Source: Halomonas daqiaonensis (GTDB lineage Bacteria > Pseudomonadota > Gammaproteobacteria > Pseudomonadales > Halomonadaceae). From it: DNA of 64,000 nt. Positions 46,649 through 56,887 of the stretch are shown piece after piece. Position 1 is the stretch's first letter; each line of letters opens with the position of its first letter. The stretch covers positions 1 through 64,000 of the forward strand of contig NZ_FOBC01000012.1 of assembly GCF_900109725.1 (NCBI RefSeq). Reading direction: 5' to 3'. The notes under the pieces are model-generated. The model was not told the DNA's origin. It ran no database searches and worked only from the letters and a program-made list of their open reading frames with translations. A program made the translations under genes and the position numbers.

Positions 46649-49636
46649 ATGGCCCTGCCCGATGACTTCCTGCCCCTGGATGACATTCCCGAGCCCCTGA
46701 GGGCTCCACTGGCACATGCCCATGATCGGCTGGCGAGCTCACTGGAGCAGGCCGACAACCTGGCCGACTTGAATGGCAGCGATTCCCCCCTGGAGGACTG
46801 GCTGGCATTGTCGGACGAGCGGCGCCGTCAGCTGGCCCATGTGCTGGCCGTCTCGACCTTCGCCGGCGAGACCCTGATGCGCTATCCGGAGTGGCTGTTG
46901 CACCTCGACGCCACCGGTGAGCTGGATTCGACGCCCTCAGCCGAGACCCTGCGCGACTGGCTCGACGAGCGGCTGGAGGCCGCCGAGGACGAGGAGGCCC
47001 TGCATGGCGCCATCCGTCGCTTTCGTCGCGCACGGATGCTGGGCATCGTCTGGCGTGACCTGACCCGCCCCCCGGGCATCGACATGTGGCAGACCAGTGG
47101 CGCCGTGTCGCGGCTCGCCGAGACCTGCCTGGAGGGGGCACTGACCTGGCTCGAGGCTCACTTTGCGCCGCGCTGGGGGCGGCCCGCCCTGCGTCGCGAC
47201 GGCAGCGAGCAGCGGCTGGTGGTGCTGGGCATGGGCAAGCTCGGCGCCGGTGAACTGAACCTCTCCTCCGACATCGACCTGATCTTCGGCTATCCCGAGA
47301 AGGCCGAGACCGAGGGTGGGCGCAAGTCCCTGGAGCACCAGGAGTATTTCACCAAGATCGGCCAGAAGCTGATCACCGCCCTGGACGCGGTGACCGCCGA
47401 CGGCTTCGCCTTCCGCGTCGACATGCGCCTACGCCCGCTGGGCGATGGTGGTCCTCTGGTGGGGAACTTCTCCTCGCTGGCCAGCTACTACCAGGACCAG
47501 GGGCGCGAGTGGGAACGCTACGCCATGCTCAAGGCCAGGCCCGTCGCCGGCGACCGGGATGCCGGTGCCGAGCTGCTCTCGAGCCTGCGCCCCTTCGTCT
47601 ATCGCAAGTACCTGGATTTCGGTGCCATCGAATCGCTGCGCGAGCTCAAGTCGATGATCAACCGCGAGGTCCGGCGCAAGGGCATGCAGGGCAACATCAA
47701 ACTGGGCCCCGGCGGCATCCGCGAAGTGGAGTTTGTGGTCCAGGCCTTCCAGCTGATCCGCGGCGGCCGCGACACCGAACTGCAGGTCACCTCGCTGAAG
47801 TCCGCCCTGGAGCGCCTACCCGAGCTTGGCCTGTTGCCCCAGGAGGTGGTTGACGAGCTGATGCCCGACTACGTCTTCCTGCGCGATCTGGAGCATGTGC
47901 TGCAGGCCCTGGAGGATCGCCAGACCCAGACCCTACCCGAGGATGACATTGACCGCGAGCGGGTGGCGTTGGCATTCGAGATGGAGGACTGGCCGGCGGT
48001 GATGGCACGCCTCGATGAGGTGCGCGAGCGGGTGCGTCGGCATTTCGACGCGGTGATCGCCGAGCCCGAGGAGGAGGTGGAGGAGACCGATGACGCCGAC
48101 CAGGCCTCCGGTGCCGTCGGCTTGGAGGAGTGGCGCGCGCTGTGGCGCGGCGAGCTGGAGGAGGACGAGGCCCGGGAGCTCGTGGAGGAGGCCGGCCTGA
48201 CGGAGCCGGATGAGGCCCTGCGCCGGCTGCGTGCGCTGCGCCAGTCCCGCCAGGTACAGGCAATGCAGCGTGTCGGCTTCGAGCGACTCGAGGCCCTGAT
48301 GCCGCTGCTGCTCGATGCCGTGACCGCGAGCGAGACGCCGGATATCGCCTTGGAGCGCGTGCTGCCGCTGGTCGAGGCGGTGTTACGGCGCACCGCCTAC
48401 CTGGCACTACTGCGCGAGAACCCGGATGCCCTGGGGCACCTGATGAAGCTGTGCAGTGCCAGCCCCTGGATCGCCGCCCAGCTGGCCCGCCATCCCATTC
48501 TGCTCGACGAGCTGCTGACTCCCGAGACCCTCTACACCCCGGCCGACAAGGAGCGCCTGGCCGACGAGCTGCGACAGGCCCTGGGGCGGCTTCCCGAGGA
48601 TGACGAGGAGGCCCAGCTCGAGGCCCTGCGGGTCTTCAAGCATGCCCAGGTGCTGCATGTGGCGGCCTCCGACATCGCCGGTACCCGTCACCTGATGAAG
48701 GTCAGCGACTATCTCACCTACATCGCCGAGGTGGTCCTTGAGGAGGTGCTGGCTATGGCCTGGAAGCACCTGACTCGCAAGCACGGCTTCCCGGAGCGCC
48801 GTGAGGAGGGGCGCTGTGGCGGCGAGCCCGAATTCCTGGTGGTCGGCTACGGCAAGCTCGGCGGCATCGAGCTGGGCTACAGTTCCGACCTGGACCTGGT
48901 GTTCCTCCACGACGGTGCCAACCAGGGGACCACCGACGGCCAGCGGCCCATCGACAACGCGGTCTTCTTCACCCGCCTGGGCCAGCGCATCATCCACCTG
49001 CTCACCGCGGTGACCCCGGCGGGCAGCCTCTACGAGGTGGACATGCGCCTGCGTCCCTCGGGCAACTCGGGGCTGCTGGTATCGACGCTCTCGGCCTTCG
49101 CCGATTACCAGCGCGAGCAGGCCTGGACCTGGGAGCACCAGGCGCTTGTGCGTGCCCGGGTGGTGGCCGGCCATCCACGCCTCGCCGAACGTTTCGACGC
49201 AATTCGTGGCGAGATCCTCGGCCGTGAGCGGGACCTCGAGGCGCTGCGCGAGGAGGTGGTGAAGATGCGCCACAAGATGCGCGACCACCTGGGCAGCAAG
49301 AGCCAGGGCGACGACTTCGATCTCAAGCACGATCCCGGCGGCATGGTCGACATCGAGTTCCTCTGCCAGTTCGCGGTGCTCTCCATGGCCCACGATTCCC
49401 CCGAGCTATTGGCGTACAGCGACAATATTCGTATTCTGGAGACTCTCGAAGCGACCGATCGCCTGCCGAGCCGGGATTGCCAGCGTCTGCGCGAAGCCTA
49501 TCTCGCCTGTCGCACTGCCGCCCACCGGGCGGCCCTGACCGGCGGGGCCGGGCGCGGTCACAATGACGACTTCCAGGCGCATCGCGAAGCCGTCATCGAG
49601 CTCTGGCAACGCCTGCTCGCACCGCAAGGTCACTGA
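46649..49636 (+). CDS. glnE: Bifunctional glutamine synthetase adenylyltransferase/deadenylase GlnE
   Basis: A 995-residue regulator of glutamine synthetase, 1007 from the upstream in-frame ATG 46613. Two nucleotidyltransferase domains are visible: the deadenylase with L-S-S-D-I-D-L-I-F and the adenylylase with Y-S-S-D-L-D-L-V-F. Both keep the paired Asp. Each is followed by a helical D-x-R-L-R-P segment. The linker near residues 480-500 is unusually acidic (runs of Glu and Asp), in line with a halophile. Start choice between 46613 and 46649 is uncertain. Confidence 0.95.
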   Translation: MALPDDFLPLDDIPEPLRAPLAHAHDRLASSLEQADNLADLNGSDSPLEDWLALSDERRRQLAHVLAVSTFAGETLMRYPEWLLHLDATGELDSTPSAETLRDWLDERLEAAEDEEALHGAIRRFRRARMLGIVWRDLTRPPGIDMWQTSGAVSRLAETCLEGALTWLEAHFAPRWGRPALRRDGSEQRLVVLGMGKLGAGELNLSSDIDLIFGYPEKAETEGGRKSLEHQEYFTKIGQKLITALDAVTADGFAFRVDMRLRPLGDGGPLVGNFSSLASYYQDQGREWERYAMLKARPVAGDRDAGAELLSSLRPFVYRKYLDFGAIESLRELKSMINREVRRKGMQGNIKLGPGGIREVEFVVQAFQLIRGGRDTELQVTSLKSALERLPELGLLPQEVVDELMPDYVFLRDLEHVLQALEDRQTQTLPEDDIDRERVALAFEMEDWPAVMARLDEVRERVRRHFDAVIAEPEEEVEETDDADQASGAVGLEEWRALWRGELEEDEARELVEEAGLTEPDEALRRLRALRQSRQVQAMQRVGFERLEALMPLLLDAVTASETPDIALERVLPLVEAVLRRTAYLALLRENPDALGHLMKLCSASPWIAAQLARHPILLDELLTPETLYTPADKERLADELRQALGRLPEDDEEAQLEALRVFKHAQVLHVAASDIAGTRHLMKVSDYLTYIAEVVLEEVLAMAWKHLTRKHGFPERREEGRCGGEPEFLVVGYGKLGGIELGYSSDLDLVFLHDGANQGTTDGQRPIDNAVFFTRLGQRIIHLLTAVTPAGSLYEVDMRLRPSGNSGLLVSTLSAFADYQREQAWTWEHQALVRARVVAGHPRLAERFDAIRGEILGRERDLEALREEVVKMRHKMRDHLGSKSQGDDFDLKHDPGGMVDIEFLCQFAVLSMAHDSPELLAYSDNIRILETLEATDRLPSRDCQRLREAYLACRTAAHRAALTGGAGRGHNDDFQAHREAVIELWQRLLAPQGH

Positions 49637-49698
49637 GCGCGGACTGGTTCCCGCGTGTTTCCTATTTCCATTATTTAGAAGATGAAAGGACGTAGATT

Positions 49699-50622
49699 AT
49701 GTCGATGGCTGACCGAGACGGTCTCATCTGGTTCGACGGCGAACTGGTTCCCTGGCGCGATGCCCAGGTGCACGTACTGACGCATACCCTGCACTACGGC
49801 ATGGGCTGTTTCGAAGGCGTGCGCGCCTACGCGACCGACCAGGGCGCGGCCATCTTCCGGCTCAAGGAGCACACCGACCGCCTGTTCGATTCGGCCAAGA
49901 TCCTCGGCATGCACATGCCCTTCAGCAAGGAGCAGATCAACGAGGCTTGCCGCGCCGCAGTGCGTGAGAACGGCCTCGACGAGGCCTACCTGCGCCCCAT
50001 GGTGTTCTTCGGCAGCGAGGGAATGGGTCTGCGCGCCGACAACCTCAAGACCCACGCGATCGTGGCCGCCTGGGAGTGGCCCTCCTACATGTCGCCCGAG
50101 GCCCGCGAACTCGGCATCAAGGTGCAGACCTCCTCGTTCACCCGGCACCACGTCAATATCGCCATGACCCGTGCCAAGGCCAACGGCCAGTACATCAACT
50201 CGATGATGGCCTTGGCCGAGGCCCAGCGCGGCGGTTATGACGAGGCGCTGCTGCTCGACCCCCAGGGCTATGCTGCCGAGGGTTCCGGCGAGAACCTCTT
50301 CATGGTCAAGAACGGTGTCATCTACACGCCGATGCTGACCTCCTGCCTCAACGGCATCACGCGTAATACCGTACTGCACATGGCCGAGCACCTGGGCTTT
50401 GAGCTGCGCGAAAAGCTGATCACTCGCGACGAGATCTACATCGCCGACGAGGCCTTCTTCACCGGCACCGCCGCCGAGGTGTTGCCGATTCGTGAACTCG
50501 ACGGCCGTACCATCGGAGAGGGCCGCCGTGGACCGATCACCGAGAAGATTCAATCGCTCTATTTCGATGTAGTGCGCGGCAAGCAGGCCATCGATGCCAG
50601 TTGGCTGACCCCGGTGGCCTGA
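49699..50622 (+). CDS. ilvE: Branched-chain amino acid aminotransferase IlvE
   Basis: A 307-residue fold IV PLP enzyme that performs the last step of Leu, Ile and Val synthesis. The start W-F-D-G-E-L-V-P-W and H-Y-G-M-G-C-F-E-G-V-R-A-Y are diagnostic. The PLP Lys is in A-K-A-N-G-Q-Y and the G-S-G-E-N-L-F motif follows. An AAAGGA site precedes ATG 49699. A hairpin follows the gene. Confidence 0.97.
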   Translation: MSMADRDGLIWFDGELVPWRDAQVHVLTHTLHYGMGCFEGVRAYATDQGAAIFRLKEHTDRLFDSAKILGMHMPFSKEQINEACRAAVRENGLDEAYLRPMVFFGSEGMGLRADNLKTHAIVAAWEWPSYMSPEARELGIKVQTSSFTRHHVNIAMTRAKANGQYINSMMALAEAQRGGYDEALLLDPQGYAAEGSGENLFMVKNGVIYTPMLTSCLNGITRNTVLHMAEHLGFELREKLITRDEIYIADEAFFTGTAAEVLPIRELDGRTIGEGRRGPITEKIQSLYFDVVRGKQAIDASWLTPVA

Positions 50623-50634
50623 CCCTCGGTTCCC

Positions 50635-50658
50635 GACTCCCGGCTCTTCCGGGAGTGA
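50635..50658 (+). terminator. Hairpin after ilvE
   Basis: An exact 8-bp stem (50636-50643 with 50649-50656) lies 13 bases after the stop. A second small inverted repeat (50662-50667 with 50681-50686) follows. No T-run. Confidence 0.5.
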
Positions 50659-50741
50659 AAGCCGGCACCCCGTCTTACGATGCCGGTGGGGCGCCGGCAC
50701 TCCCTTGAACCCTCCGGACACACGATGCGGGAGACAGCCAG

Positions 50742-51188
50742 ATGAGTCAGCGCAAGGTGCTGGTGCTCCACGGGCCCAACCTCAACCTGCTTGGTACCCG
50801 GCAGCCCGAGATCTATGGTCACGAGACGCTGGAGGACATCAACAACCAGTTGTATCGGGTGGCGGAACGGGGGAACTGGGAGCTTACCTGCCGCCAGAGC
50901 AACCACGAGGGTGAGCTGATCGACCTCATCCAGGCGGCTCGTCTGGATGGCACAGCGGCGATCATCATCAACCCGGCGGCCTATACCCACACCTCTGTGG
51001 CGATCCTGGATGCGCTCAATGCCTTCGAAGGCACGGTGATCGAGGTCCACCTCTCCAACGTCCACAAGCGCGAGAGCTTCCGGCACCACTCCTACGTCTC
51101 GCTGCGTGCCGACGGTGTCGTCGCCGGTCTCGGTAAACAGGGCTACCACGCCGCTCTGGATGCCCTGATCGAAGCCGCCAAGGGCTGA
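50742..51188 (+). CDS. aroQ: Type II 3-dehydroquinate dehydratase AroQ
   Basis: A 148-residue shikimate-pathway enzyme. Family motifs: [18 protein letters not shown] with the catalytic Arg and Tyr, [11 protein letters not shown] with the His region, and E-V-H-L-S-N-V. A GGGAGA site precedes ATG 50742. It commonly precedes accBC, but here the nap operon follows instead. Confidence 0.96.
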   Translation: MSQRKVLVLHGPNLNLLGTRQPEIYGHETLEDINNQLYRVAERGNWELTCRQSNHEGELIDLIQAARLDGTAAIIINPAAYTHTSVAILDALNAFEGTVIEVHLSNVHKRESFRHHSYVSLRADGVVAGLGKQGYHAALDALIEAAKG

Positions 51189-51304
51189 GCGATTCCGTCG
51201 ATCCCTTCCCGCTTCACCCGCCCTTTGCCAAGCCTTCCCATGGGCGGGCCCGTGACGATTCAACAGCTTGCATTGCGCACGGCCAGGAAATCGACTTTCA
51301 TTAC

Positions 51305-51319
51305 GTGACAAAGTGTCGC
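51305..51319. promoter_or_regulatory. Imperfect palindrome upstream of the nap operon
   Basis: GTGACA-AAG-TGTCGC has one mismatch between arms. It lies 17 bases before a candidate -35. The form recalls CRP/FNR-family or other regulator sites, but no clear FNR consensus is present. Confidence 0.4.
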
Positions 51320-51335
51320 AATCTTCTAGTCTGAG

Positions 51336-51363
51336 TTGATAGTCGCACGCTATTTCCTATTTT
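51336..51363 (+). promoter_or_regulatory. Candidate nap promoter
   Basis: TTGATA at 51336-51341 and TATTTT at 51358-51363 are 16 bases apart. They lie 23-50 bases upstream of napE. Confidence 0.5.
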
Positions 51364-51385
51364 TTCGGCGCATCGGGAGACGCTC

Positions 51386-51559
51386 ATGCCGGATGCTGAC
51401 AAGAACCAGGCAACCTCTCACAAGAATGAGGAACTCAAGTTGTTCCTGTTCATCGTTCTTCTGCTGTTTCCGCTCCTGGCGATCGCTGTGGTGGGGGGCT
51501 ATGGCTTCGCGGTGTGGATGTTGCAGATCTTCACCGGTCACCCTGGACCGCCAAGCTGA
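51386..51559 (+). CDS. napE: Periplasmic nitrate reductase accessory protein NapE
   Basis: A 57-residue single-span inner-membrane protein. A polar N terminus is followed by a hydrophobic helix (about residues 19-45) and the family end G-F-A-V-W-M-L-Q-I-F-T-G-H-P-G-P-P. NapE is associated with Nap operons of Pseudomonas and Paracoccus type; its role is not established. A GGGAGA site precedes ATG 51386. It is first in the operon and lies 11 bases before napF. Confidence 0.92.
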   Translation: MPDADKNQATSHKNEELKLFLFIVLLLFPLLAIAVVGGYGFAVWMLQIFTGHPGPPS

Positions 51560-51570
51560 AGGGGAATGCC

Positions 51571-52077
51571 ATGACGCCTTCAGCCAACAATCCTCAGGAT
51601 CGTCGTCGCTTCTTCCGCTCCCTGGGTGGCTACGGCCCTGTCCGGCGCCCTCCCTGGACCGGCGACGACCTGATCGATCGCTGCACGCGCTGCGATGCCT
51701 GCATCGAAGCCTGCCCTGAGGGGGTGCTGCATCGCGGTAGCGGTGGCTTTCCGGAGATTCGCTTCGATCAGGAAGGCTGCACGCTGTGCGGCGACTGCGT
51801 CGAGAGTTGCGAGGCCGATGTCTTCGATATCCGACGCGAGGCCTTTCCGTGGCATGCCCGGGTTCAGCCCTCGTGTCTGGCGCTGTCGAGGATTCACTGC
51901 CAGAGCTGCCAGGACGCCTGTGATTGGGGCGCCATCCGCTTCCCGCCGGAGTTTGGCCGCCCACCGCGGCCACGAATCGACATCGACGCCTGCACGGGGT
52001 GCGGTGCCTGCCAGGCGCAATGTCCCAACGACTCCATCCTGATGGCGACCGACCAGGAGGCGCTCGATGCCGTCTGA
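51571..52077 (+). CDS. napF: Ferredoxin-type protein NapF
   Basis: A 168-residue cytoplasmic iron-sulfur protein that interacts with NapA during cofactor assembly. Cys motifs: C-T-R-C-D-A-C-I-E-A-C-P, C-T-L-C-G-D-C-V-E-S-C, a partial C-Q-S-C-Q-D-A-C and C-T-G-C-G-A-C-Q-A-Q-C-P. The frame is open from 51514, overlapping napE, but ATG 51571 begins the family sequence. It overlaps napD by 11 bases. Confidence 0.94.
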   Translation: MTPSANNPQDRRRFFRSLGGYGPVRRPPWTGDDLIDRCTRCDACIEACPEGVLHRGSGGFPEIRFDQEGCTLCGDCVESCEADVFDIRREAFPWHARVQPSCLALSRIHCQSCQDACDWGAIRFPPEFGRPPRPRIDIDACTGCGACQAQCPNDSILMATDQEALDAV

Positions 52078-52351
52078 TGTCTTGCATGTCACCAGTTTCC
52101 TGGTCCATGTCCAACCGGCGAATCTACGAGATATCGCCGATTGGCTGGCCGCTCAGACCGATTGCGATGTGAGTGCCGAGGACCCCTCCGGCAAGCTCGT
52201 GGTGGTGGTCGAAAGCCCGCTAGAGAGCCGGGTTCTTGATCTCATCGACTCGGTCCAGTCGCTCTCCGGCGTGCTCGGTGCGGCACTCGTCTACCATGAA
52301 CTGCTTGACCCGGATACCGCCGACGAACCACAACAAGAGGCCCCGTCATGA
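52067..52351 (+). CDS. napD: NapA signal-peptide-binding chaperone NapD
   Basis: A 94-residue small alpha/beta chaperone. NapD binds the twin-arginine signal of NapA and holds back export until the cofactor is inserted. The [10 protein letters not shown] start and the G-K-L-V-V-V-V-E-S motif match the family. It overlaps both neighbours (11 bases with napF, 4 with napA), so translation is coupled. Confidence 0.94.
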   Translation: MPSDVLHVTSFLVHVQPANLRDIADWLAAQTDCDVSAEDPSGKLVVVVESPLESRVLDLIDSVQSLSGVLGAALVYHELLDPDTADEPQQEAPS

Positions 52352-54852
52352 AACTGACTCGCCGTGAATTTGCCAAGGCCAACGCCGCCGCCGTTGCTGC
52401 GGCCACCGCGGGCATTGCCATGCCCGCCGGTGCCAGCAACCTGATTACCAATACAGAGCTGACACGGCCTAGCTGGAACAAGGCCCCCTGTCGCTTCTGC
52501 GGCGTGGGCTGCAGCGTGATGGTGGCGACCCAGAACGATCGCATCGTCGCCACCCATGGTGACACGGAGTCCGAGGTCAACCGCGGGCTGAACTGCGTCA
52601 AGGGCTACTTTCTCTCGAAGATCCTTTACGGCGAGGATCGCCTGCGCAAACCGCTGCTGCGCAAGCGCAACGGTGTCTACGACAAGCAGGGGGAGTTCGA
52701 GGAGGTCTCCTGGGACGAGGCGCTGGACCTGATGGCCGACAGGTTCAAGACGGCCATTCGCGAGCATGGCCCGGAAAGTGTGGCGATGTTCGGCTCCGGC
52801 CAGTGGACGATCTGGGAGGGCTATGCGGCGAGCAAGCTGTTCAAGGCCGGTTTCCGCTCCAACAACATCGATCCCAACGCTCGCCACTGCATGGCCTCGG
52901 CGGTCTTCGGCTTCGTGCGAACTTTCGGCTCAGACGAGCCGATGGGGGTCTACGACGATATCGAGCATGCCGATGCCTTCGTGCTCTGGGGATCGAACAT
53001 GGCAGAGATGCACCCCGTGCTCTGGACCCGGGTCACCAACCGGCGGCTCTCCTTCCCCGAGACTCGAGTGGCGGTACTTTCCACCTTCGAGCATCGCAGC
53101 TTTGACCTCGCCGACATCCCCATGGTGATGACCCCCAATGCCGACATCGTCATCCTCAACTACATCGCCAACCACATCATCCAGACCGGGCGGGTCAACG
53201 AGGCGTTCGTGGAGAACCATGTCGGCTTCGCCCGGGCGGTGGATGACATCGGCTACGGGCTTCGCGATGAGCATCCGCTGCAGCAGGCTGCCGCCAATGC
53301 CGGCAATGCCAACGACTGGTCGGACATGACCTTCGAGGAATTCGCCGACTATGTCGCGCCCTTCACCCTGGAGCGTGCGGCGCGCGAATCGGGGGTCTCG
53401 GCGAGCCGTCTCGAGGAGATGGCGGAACTATATGCCGATCCCGACACCAAGGTGATGACCTTCTGGACCATGGGTGTCAATCAGCACACCCGGGGCGTCT
53501 GGGTGAATAACCTGATCTATAACCTGCACCTGCTGACCGGCAAGATCTCCGAGCCGGGCAACAGCCCCTTCTCGCTGACCGGTCAGCCTTCTGCCTGCGG
53601 CACGGCGCGAGAGGTAGGGACCTTCGCCCATCGCCTGCCCGCGGACATGGTGGTCATGAACCCCGAACATCGCAAGACGGCGGAGAAGATCTGGAAGCTG
53701 CCCGAAGGCACTGTGCCCGAGAAGGTCGGCTTCCATGCCGTGGAGCAGAGTCGCCGGCTCAAGGACGGCGATATCAAGGTCTACTGGACCCAGGTCTGTA
53801 ACAACGTCCAGGCCGGCCCCAATACCATGCAGGAGACCTATCCCGGCTGGCGCAATCCCGAGGCCTTCGTCATCGTCTCCGATATCTACCCCACGGTGTC
53901 GGCCCAGGCTGCTGACCTCATCCTTCCAGCGGCCGGCTGGGTGGAGAAGGAGGGGGCCTTCGGCAACTCCGAGCGGCGCACCCAGTTCTTCCACCAGCTG
54001 GTCAGTGCTCCCGGGGAGGCACGCTCCGATCTCTGGCAGACCGTGGAGCTCGCCAAGCGGATCAGGGTCGACGAGGTGTGGCCCCAGGAACTCCTCGACA
54101 AGGCACCGGAACTTCGCGACAAGACCCTCTTCGAGTTGCTCTATGCCAATGGCCAGGTGGATCAGTATCCCCTGTCGGACATCGAGGAGGGCTTTGCCAA
54201 TCAGGAGGCCGAGGCCCTGGGCTTCTATATACAGAAAGGACTCTTCGAGGAGTACGCCCGTTTCGGTCGTGGCAAGGGCAAGGACCTGGACCATTTTGAC
54301 GTCTATCACCAGGTGCGCGGCAAGCGCTGGCCGGTAGTCGATGGTAAGGAGACCCTTTGGCGCTATCGAGAGGGCTATGATCCTTACGTGGAAGAGGGCA
54401 AGGGGGTACAGTTCTATGCCAAGCCCGACGATCGCGCCCTGATCTTTGCTGCTCCCTTTGACCCGCCCGCCGAGTCTCCAGACGAGACCTACCCCTTCTG
54501 GCTGTGTACCGGCCGTGTGCTGGAGCACTGGCACACCGGTTCCATGACGCGACGTGTGCCGGAGCTTCACAAGGCCGTGCCCGCGGCGCTGCTCTACATG
54601 CATGCGGAAGATGCCCGCGAACAGGGCATGCGACGCGGTAGCGAGGTAAAGGTGATCAGCCGGCGTGGTGAGGCGCGCCTGCGGGTCGAGACCCGGGGTC
54701 GAGTCAGGCCACCCCGGGGACTGGTCTACGTGCCCTTCTTCGATGCCAACCGATTGATCAACAAGGTGGTGCTGGATGCCACGGACCCCATCTCCAAGCA
54801 GACGGACTTCAAGAAGTGTGCGGTACGTCTGGAACTGATCAGTCTGGCCTGA
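52348..54852 (+). CDS. napA: Periplasmic nitrate reductase catalytic subunit NapA
   Basis: An 834-residue molybdopterin enzyme reducing nitrate to nitrite in the periplasm. The Tat signal starts T-R-R-E-F-A-K. The [4Fe-4S] ligands are C-R-F-C-G-V-G-C plus the Cys of L-N-C-V-K-G-Y. The molybdenum-coordinating Cys is in N-A-R-H-C-M-A-S-A. The C-terminal [19 protein letters not shown] motif is typical of NapA. It receives electrons from NapC through NapB. Length matches the family. Confidence 0.98.
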   Translation: MKLTRREFAKANAAAVAAATAGIAMPAGASNLITNTELTRPSWNKAPCRFCGVGCSVMVATQNDRIVATHGDTESEVNRGLNCVKGYFLSKILYGEDRLRKPLLRKRNGVYDKQGEFEEVSWDEALDLMADRFKTAIREHGPESVAMFGSGQWTIWEGYAASKLFKAGFRSNNIDPNARHCMASAVFGFVRTFGSDEPMGVYDDIEHADAFVLWGSNMAEMHPVLWTRVTNRRLSFPETRVAVLSTFEHRSFDLADIPMVMTPNADIVILNYIANHIIQTGRVNEAFVENHVGFARAVDDIGYGLRDEHPLQQAAANAGNANDWSDMTFEEFADYVAPFTLERAARESGVSASRLEEMAELYADPDTKVMTFWTMGVNQHTRGVWVNNLIYNLHLLTGKISEPGNSPFSLTGQPSACGTAREVGTFAHRLPADMVVMNPEHRKTAEKIWKLPEGTVPEKVGFHAVEQSRRLKDGDIKVYWTQVCNNVQAGPNTMQETYPGWRNPEAFVIVSDIYPTVSAQAADLILPAAGWVEKEGAFGNSERRTQFFHQLVSAPGEARSDLWQTVELAKRIRVDEVWPQELLDKAPELRDKTLFELLYANGQVDQYPLSDIEEGFANQEAEALGFYIQKGLFEEYARFGRGKGKDLDHFDVYHQVRGKRWPVVDGKETLWRYREGYDPYVEEGKGVQFYAKPDDRALIFAAPFDPPAESPDETYPFWLCTGRVLEHWHTGSMTRRVPELHKAVPAALLYMHAEDAREQGMRRGSEVKVISRRGEARLRVETRGRVRPPRGLVYVPFFDANRLINKVVLDATDPISKQTDFKKCAVRLELISLA

Positions 54853-54879
54853 GTGGCTACCAATACAAGGAGAGACATC

Positions 54880-55365
54880 ATGAAATGGTTTGCAATCTCC
54901 AGCTTGGTGACTGCCCTGGCCCTTTTCGGGGTGGTGGTGGCCGATGAACTAAGCGATCCTCCTGCGCCTGATGGCCTGCGTCCCGGGGGGACCATCAGCG
55001 AGATACAGCCGGCCCCCGAAATTGCCGGTGAGACCACATTGCAAGGCCGAATGGAACGCAACTGGCCCGAGCAACCGCCGGTGATCCCCCACAACATCCG
55101 CGACTACCAGGTCGATGCACGCTTCAATCGCTGCCTGACCTGTCACAGCCGCGGCGAGGCGGTGGAGGCCGGTGCTCCCATGGTCAGCGTGTCCCACTTT
55201 AGGGGTCGCAATGATCAGGTGCTGCTGGCGGTATCCCCGGACCGCTACTTCTGCGTCCAGTGCCATGTTCCCCAGACCGATGCCGAGCCGCTCGTGGGCA
55301 ATAGTTTCCGTACGGCGGAACAGGTGCTGACCGAGATGCTCAAGCGTCAGGAGGAGGGGCAATGA
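54880..55365 (+). CDS. napB: Diheme cytochrome c NapB
   Basis: A 161-residue periplasmic electron-transfer subunit of nitrate reductase. A signal peptide covers about residues 1-22. Two heme sites are present, C-L-T-C-H and C-V-Q-C-H, each with an upstream His ligand candidate. The open frame starts at a GTG (54853) right after napA, but ATG 54880 has an AAGGAG site and begins the signal. It overlaps napC by 4 bases. Confidence 0.96.
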   Translation: MKWFAISSLVTALALFGVVVADELSDPPAPDGLRPGGTISEIQPAPEIAGETTLQGRMERNWPEQPPVIPHNIRDYQVDARFNRCLTCHSRGEAVEAGAPMVSVSHFRGRNDQVLLAVSPDRYFCVQCHVPQTDAEPLVGNSFRTAEQVLTEMLKRQEEGQ

Positions 55366-56003
55366 AAGATTGGCTGGCACGCTACTGGCGGATTCTCACT
55401 CGACCCAGTGTCCACTTCAGCCTGGGGTTCCTGACTCTCGGCGGCTTCATTGCCGGGGTGCTGTTCTGGGGTGGCTTCAATACGGCGCTGGAAGCCACCA
55501 ATACCCAACAGTTCTGTACCTCCTGCCATGAGATGCAGCGCCCCCTGCAAGAGATGCAGGACACCATCCACTACACCAACCGTTCGGGAGTGCGGGCACA
55601 GTGTGCCGACTGCCACGTGCCCCATGACTGGACAGACAAGATGGCACGCAAGATGGAGGCCTCCAAGGAGGTATGGGGCTGGGTCTTCGGCACCATCGAC
55701 ACCGAGGAGGAGTTCGAGGCCAAGCGCCGCGTACTGGCCGAGCGGGAGTGGGCGCGCCTCGAGGCCAACGACTCCCTGGAGTGTCGCAACTGTCACGAAT
55801 TCGACTACATGGACTTCACCAGGCAGAGCCCGCGAGCGACAGATGCTCACTCCACCTCCCTCGCCTCGGGTGAGGCGACCTGTATCGACTGCCACAAGGG
55901 CATTGCCCACGAGCTACCCGATATGGGGGAGGACTTCCAGACAGGAGCGACAGGATCGCCGGGATTCGACTCCTGGGTGGCCCACCTCGAGAGGGATGGA
56001 TGA
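55362..56003 (+). CDS. napC: Tetraheme cytochrome c NapC (quinol dehydrogenase)
   Basis: A 213-residue NapC/NirT-family protein, membrane-anchored by one N-terminal helix (about residues 20-42). It has four heme sites: C-T-S-C-H, C-A-D-C-H, C-R-N-C-H and C-I-D-C-H. It oxidises quinol and passes electrons to NapAB. It is the last gene of napEFDABC. napG and napH are absent, so NapC is the only visible quinol route. Confidence 0.97.
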   Translation: MKDWLARYWRILTRPSVHFSLGFLTLGGFIAGVLFWGGFNTALEATNTQQFCTSCHEMQRPLQEMQDTIHYTNRSGVRAQCADCHVPHDWTDKMARKMEASKEVWGWVFGTIDTEEEFEAKRRVLAEREWARLEANDSLECRNCHEFDYMDFTRQSPRATDAHSTSLASGEATCIDCHKGIAHELPDMGEDFQTGATGSPGFDSWVAHLERDG

Positions 56004-56009
56004 TCCACC

Positions 56010-56034
56010 AGACCCGCCTCCCCGGCGGGTCTTG
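56010..56034 (+). terminator. Terminator of the nap operon
   Basis: A perfect 9-bp stem (56010-56018 with 56024-56032) with a 5-base loop, 6 bases after the napC stop. The sequence after it is TGTCC, so the T-run is poor. Confidence 0.65.
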
Positions 56035-56069
56035 TCCATAACGTCAACCGCCAACGTCAGCTGTCGGCA

Positions 56070-56474
56070 TCAGGTGCGATCGGTATCCTTGCGAGTCTCA
56101 TCCTTGATTTCATAGTCGCCTTCCAGCACCTGCTGCTCCCGGTCGCCGGTATTGCGCCCCGCGTAATAGCGGGTCTCGCGATAGTGGACAGAGCCCTCCA
56201 CGTCCTCGGCCTGTTCGGCGCGCATCTGTTCCATGCGCTTCTTCATGCGATGGCGCAGGAAGGGCATCATCGCCCAGCCGATGAGCAGGAAGAACAGCCC
56301 CAGCACCATGGCGACGATCATCATGACGCCAAATAGTAGCCAGGTGAGCAGCAGCTTCAGGCCGCCCAGCGGGCCACTGGCATGGGTCTGGCGGGCGCGC
56401 TCCTGCCACTGCTGGGCGGCTCGCCAGGCGGCATTCTGGTGTGAGTCGCGGCGCGGGTCATGGGGATCGGGCAT
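56070..56474 (-). CDS. Small membrane protein of unknown function
   Basis: A 134-residue protein with a charged N terminus, one long or two short membrane helices (about residues 37-73) and a basic then acidic C-terminal tail. I do not recognise a named family. The open frame extends to 56594, but ATG 56474 has a TGGAG site and starts the likely protein. It lies downstream of azlD past a hairpin, so it probably has its own promoter. Confidence 0.7.
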   Translation of the reverse strand: MPDPHDPRRDSHQNAAWRAAQQWQERARQTHASGPLGGLKLLLTWLLFGVMMIVAMVLGLFFLLIGWAMMPFLRHRMKKRMEQMRAEQAEDVEGSVHYRETRYYAGRNTGDREQQVLEGDYEIKDETRKDTDRT

Positions 56475-56496
56475 GAAAAACTCCAGTGTCTTGGAA

Positions 56497-56520
56497 GGGG
56501 CGTCGGCCAGCCGGCGCCCC
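56497..56520 (-). terminator. Hairpin terminator after azlD
   Basis: A 10-bp stem with one G-T pair (56497-56506 with 56511-56520), 4-base loop, followed on the minus strand by TTCC. It separates the azl operon from the small membrane protein gene. Confidence 0.6.
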
Positions 56521-56572
56521 GTGAATGATTGCCCCTTGGAAAGCGGGTGAAGTGCTTGGTTCCGAGGATGGG

Positions 56573-56887
56573 TCAGGATGCGACCAGGCGCCACAGCGCG
56601 GCGGTCAGGATCCCGGCCGCAATCGCCGGCAACGGTTTGCGCAGCACCAGCATCACCCCCGCCGTGGCGACCAGGGCCATCCGCGCCCCACCGTCGCCGT
56701 TCACGGCCATGGGGGTGATCACCGCCACCAGCACCGAGCCGGCCATGGCGTTGATGAAGCGCTCGACACGTGGGCCGATGGGCAGACGTGCCATCACGAA
56801 GACCCCGCCGGCGCGGGTCAGGTAGGTGACCAGCGCCATGATCAGGATGGCCAGCAGCACGCCACCGTTCGCGGCCGTCAGGGTCAT
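56573..56887 (-). CDS. azlD: AzlD-family branched-chain amino acid exporter subunit
   Basis: A 104-residue protein with three or four membrane helices. The motif A-L-V-T-Y-L-T-R-A-G-G-V-F and the R-V-E-R-F-I-N-A-M-A-G-S-V-L segment are typical of AzlD/YgaH. It pairs with AzlC to export branched-chain amino acids or analogues. It overlaps azlC by 4 bases. Confidence 0.9.
   Translation of the reverse strand: MTLTAANGGVLLAILIMALVTYLTRAGGVFVMARLPIGPRVERFINAMAGSVLVAVITPMAVNGDGGARMALVATAGVMLVLRKPLPAIAAGILTAALWRLVAS

Noticed and set aside
53428-54603. Minus-strand open frame antisense to napA.
   Set aside because: NapA is certain on the plus strand; the shadow has no motif or ribosome site.
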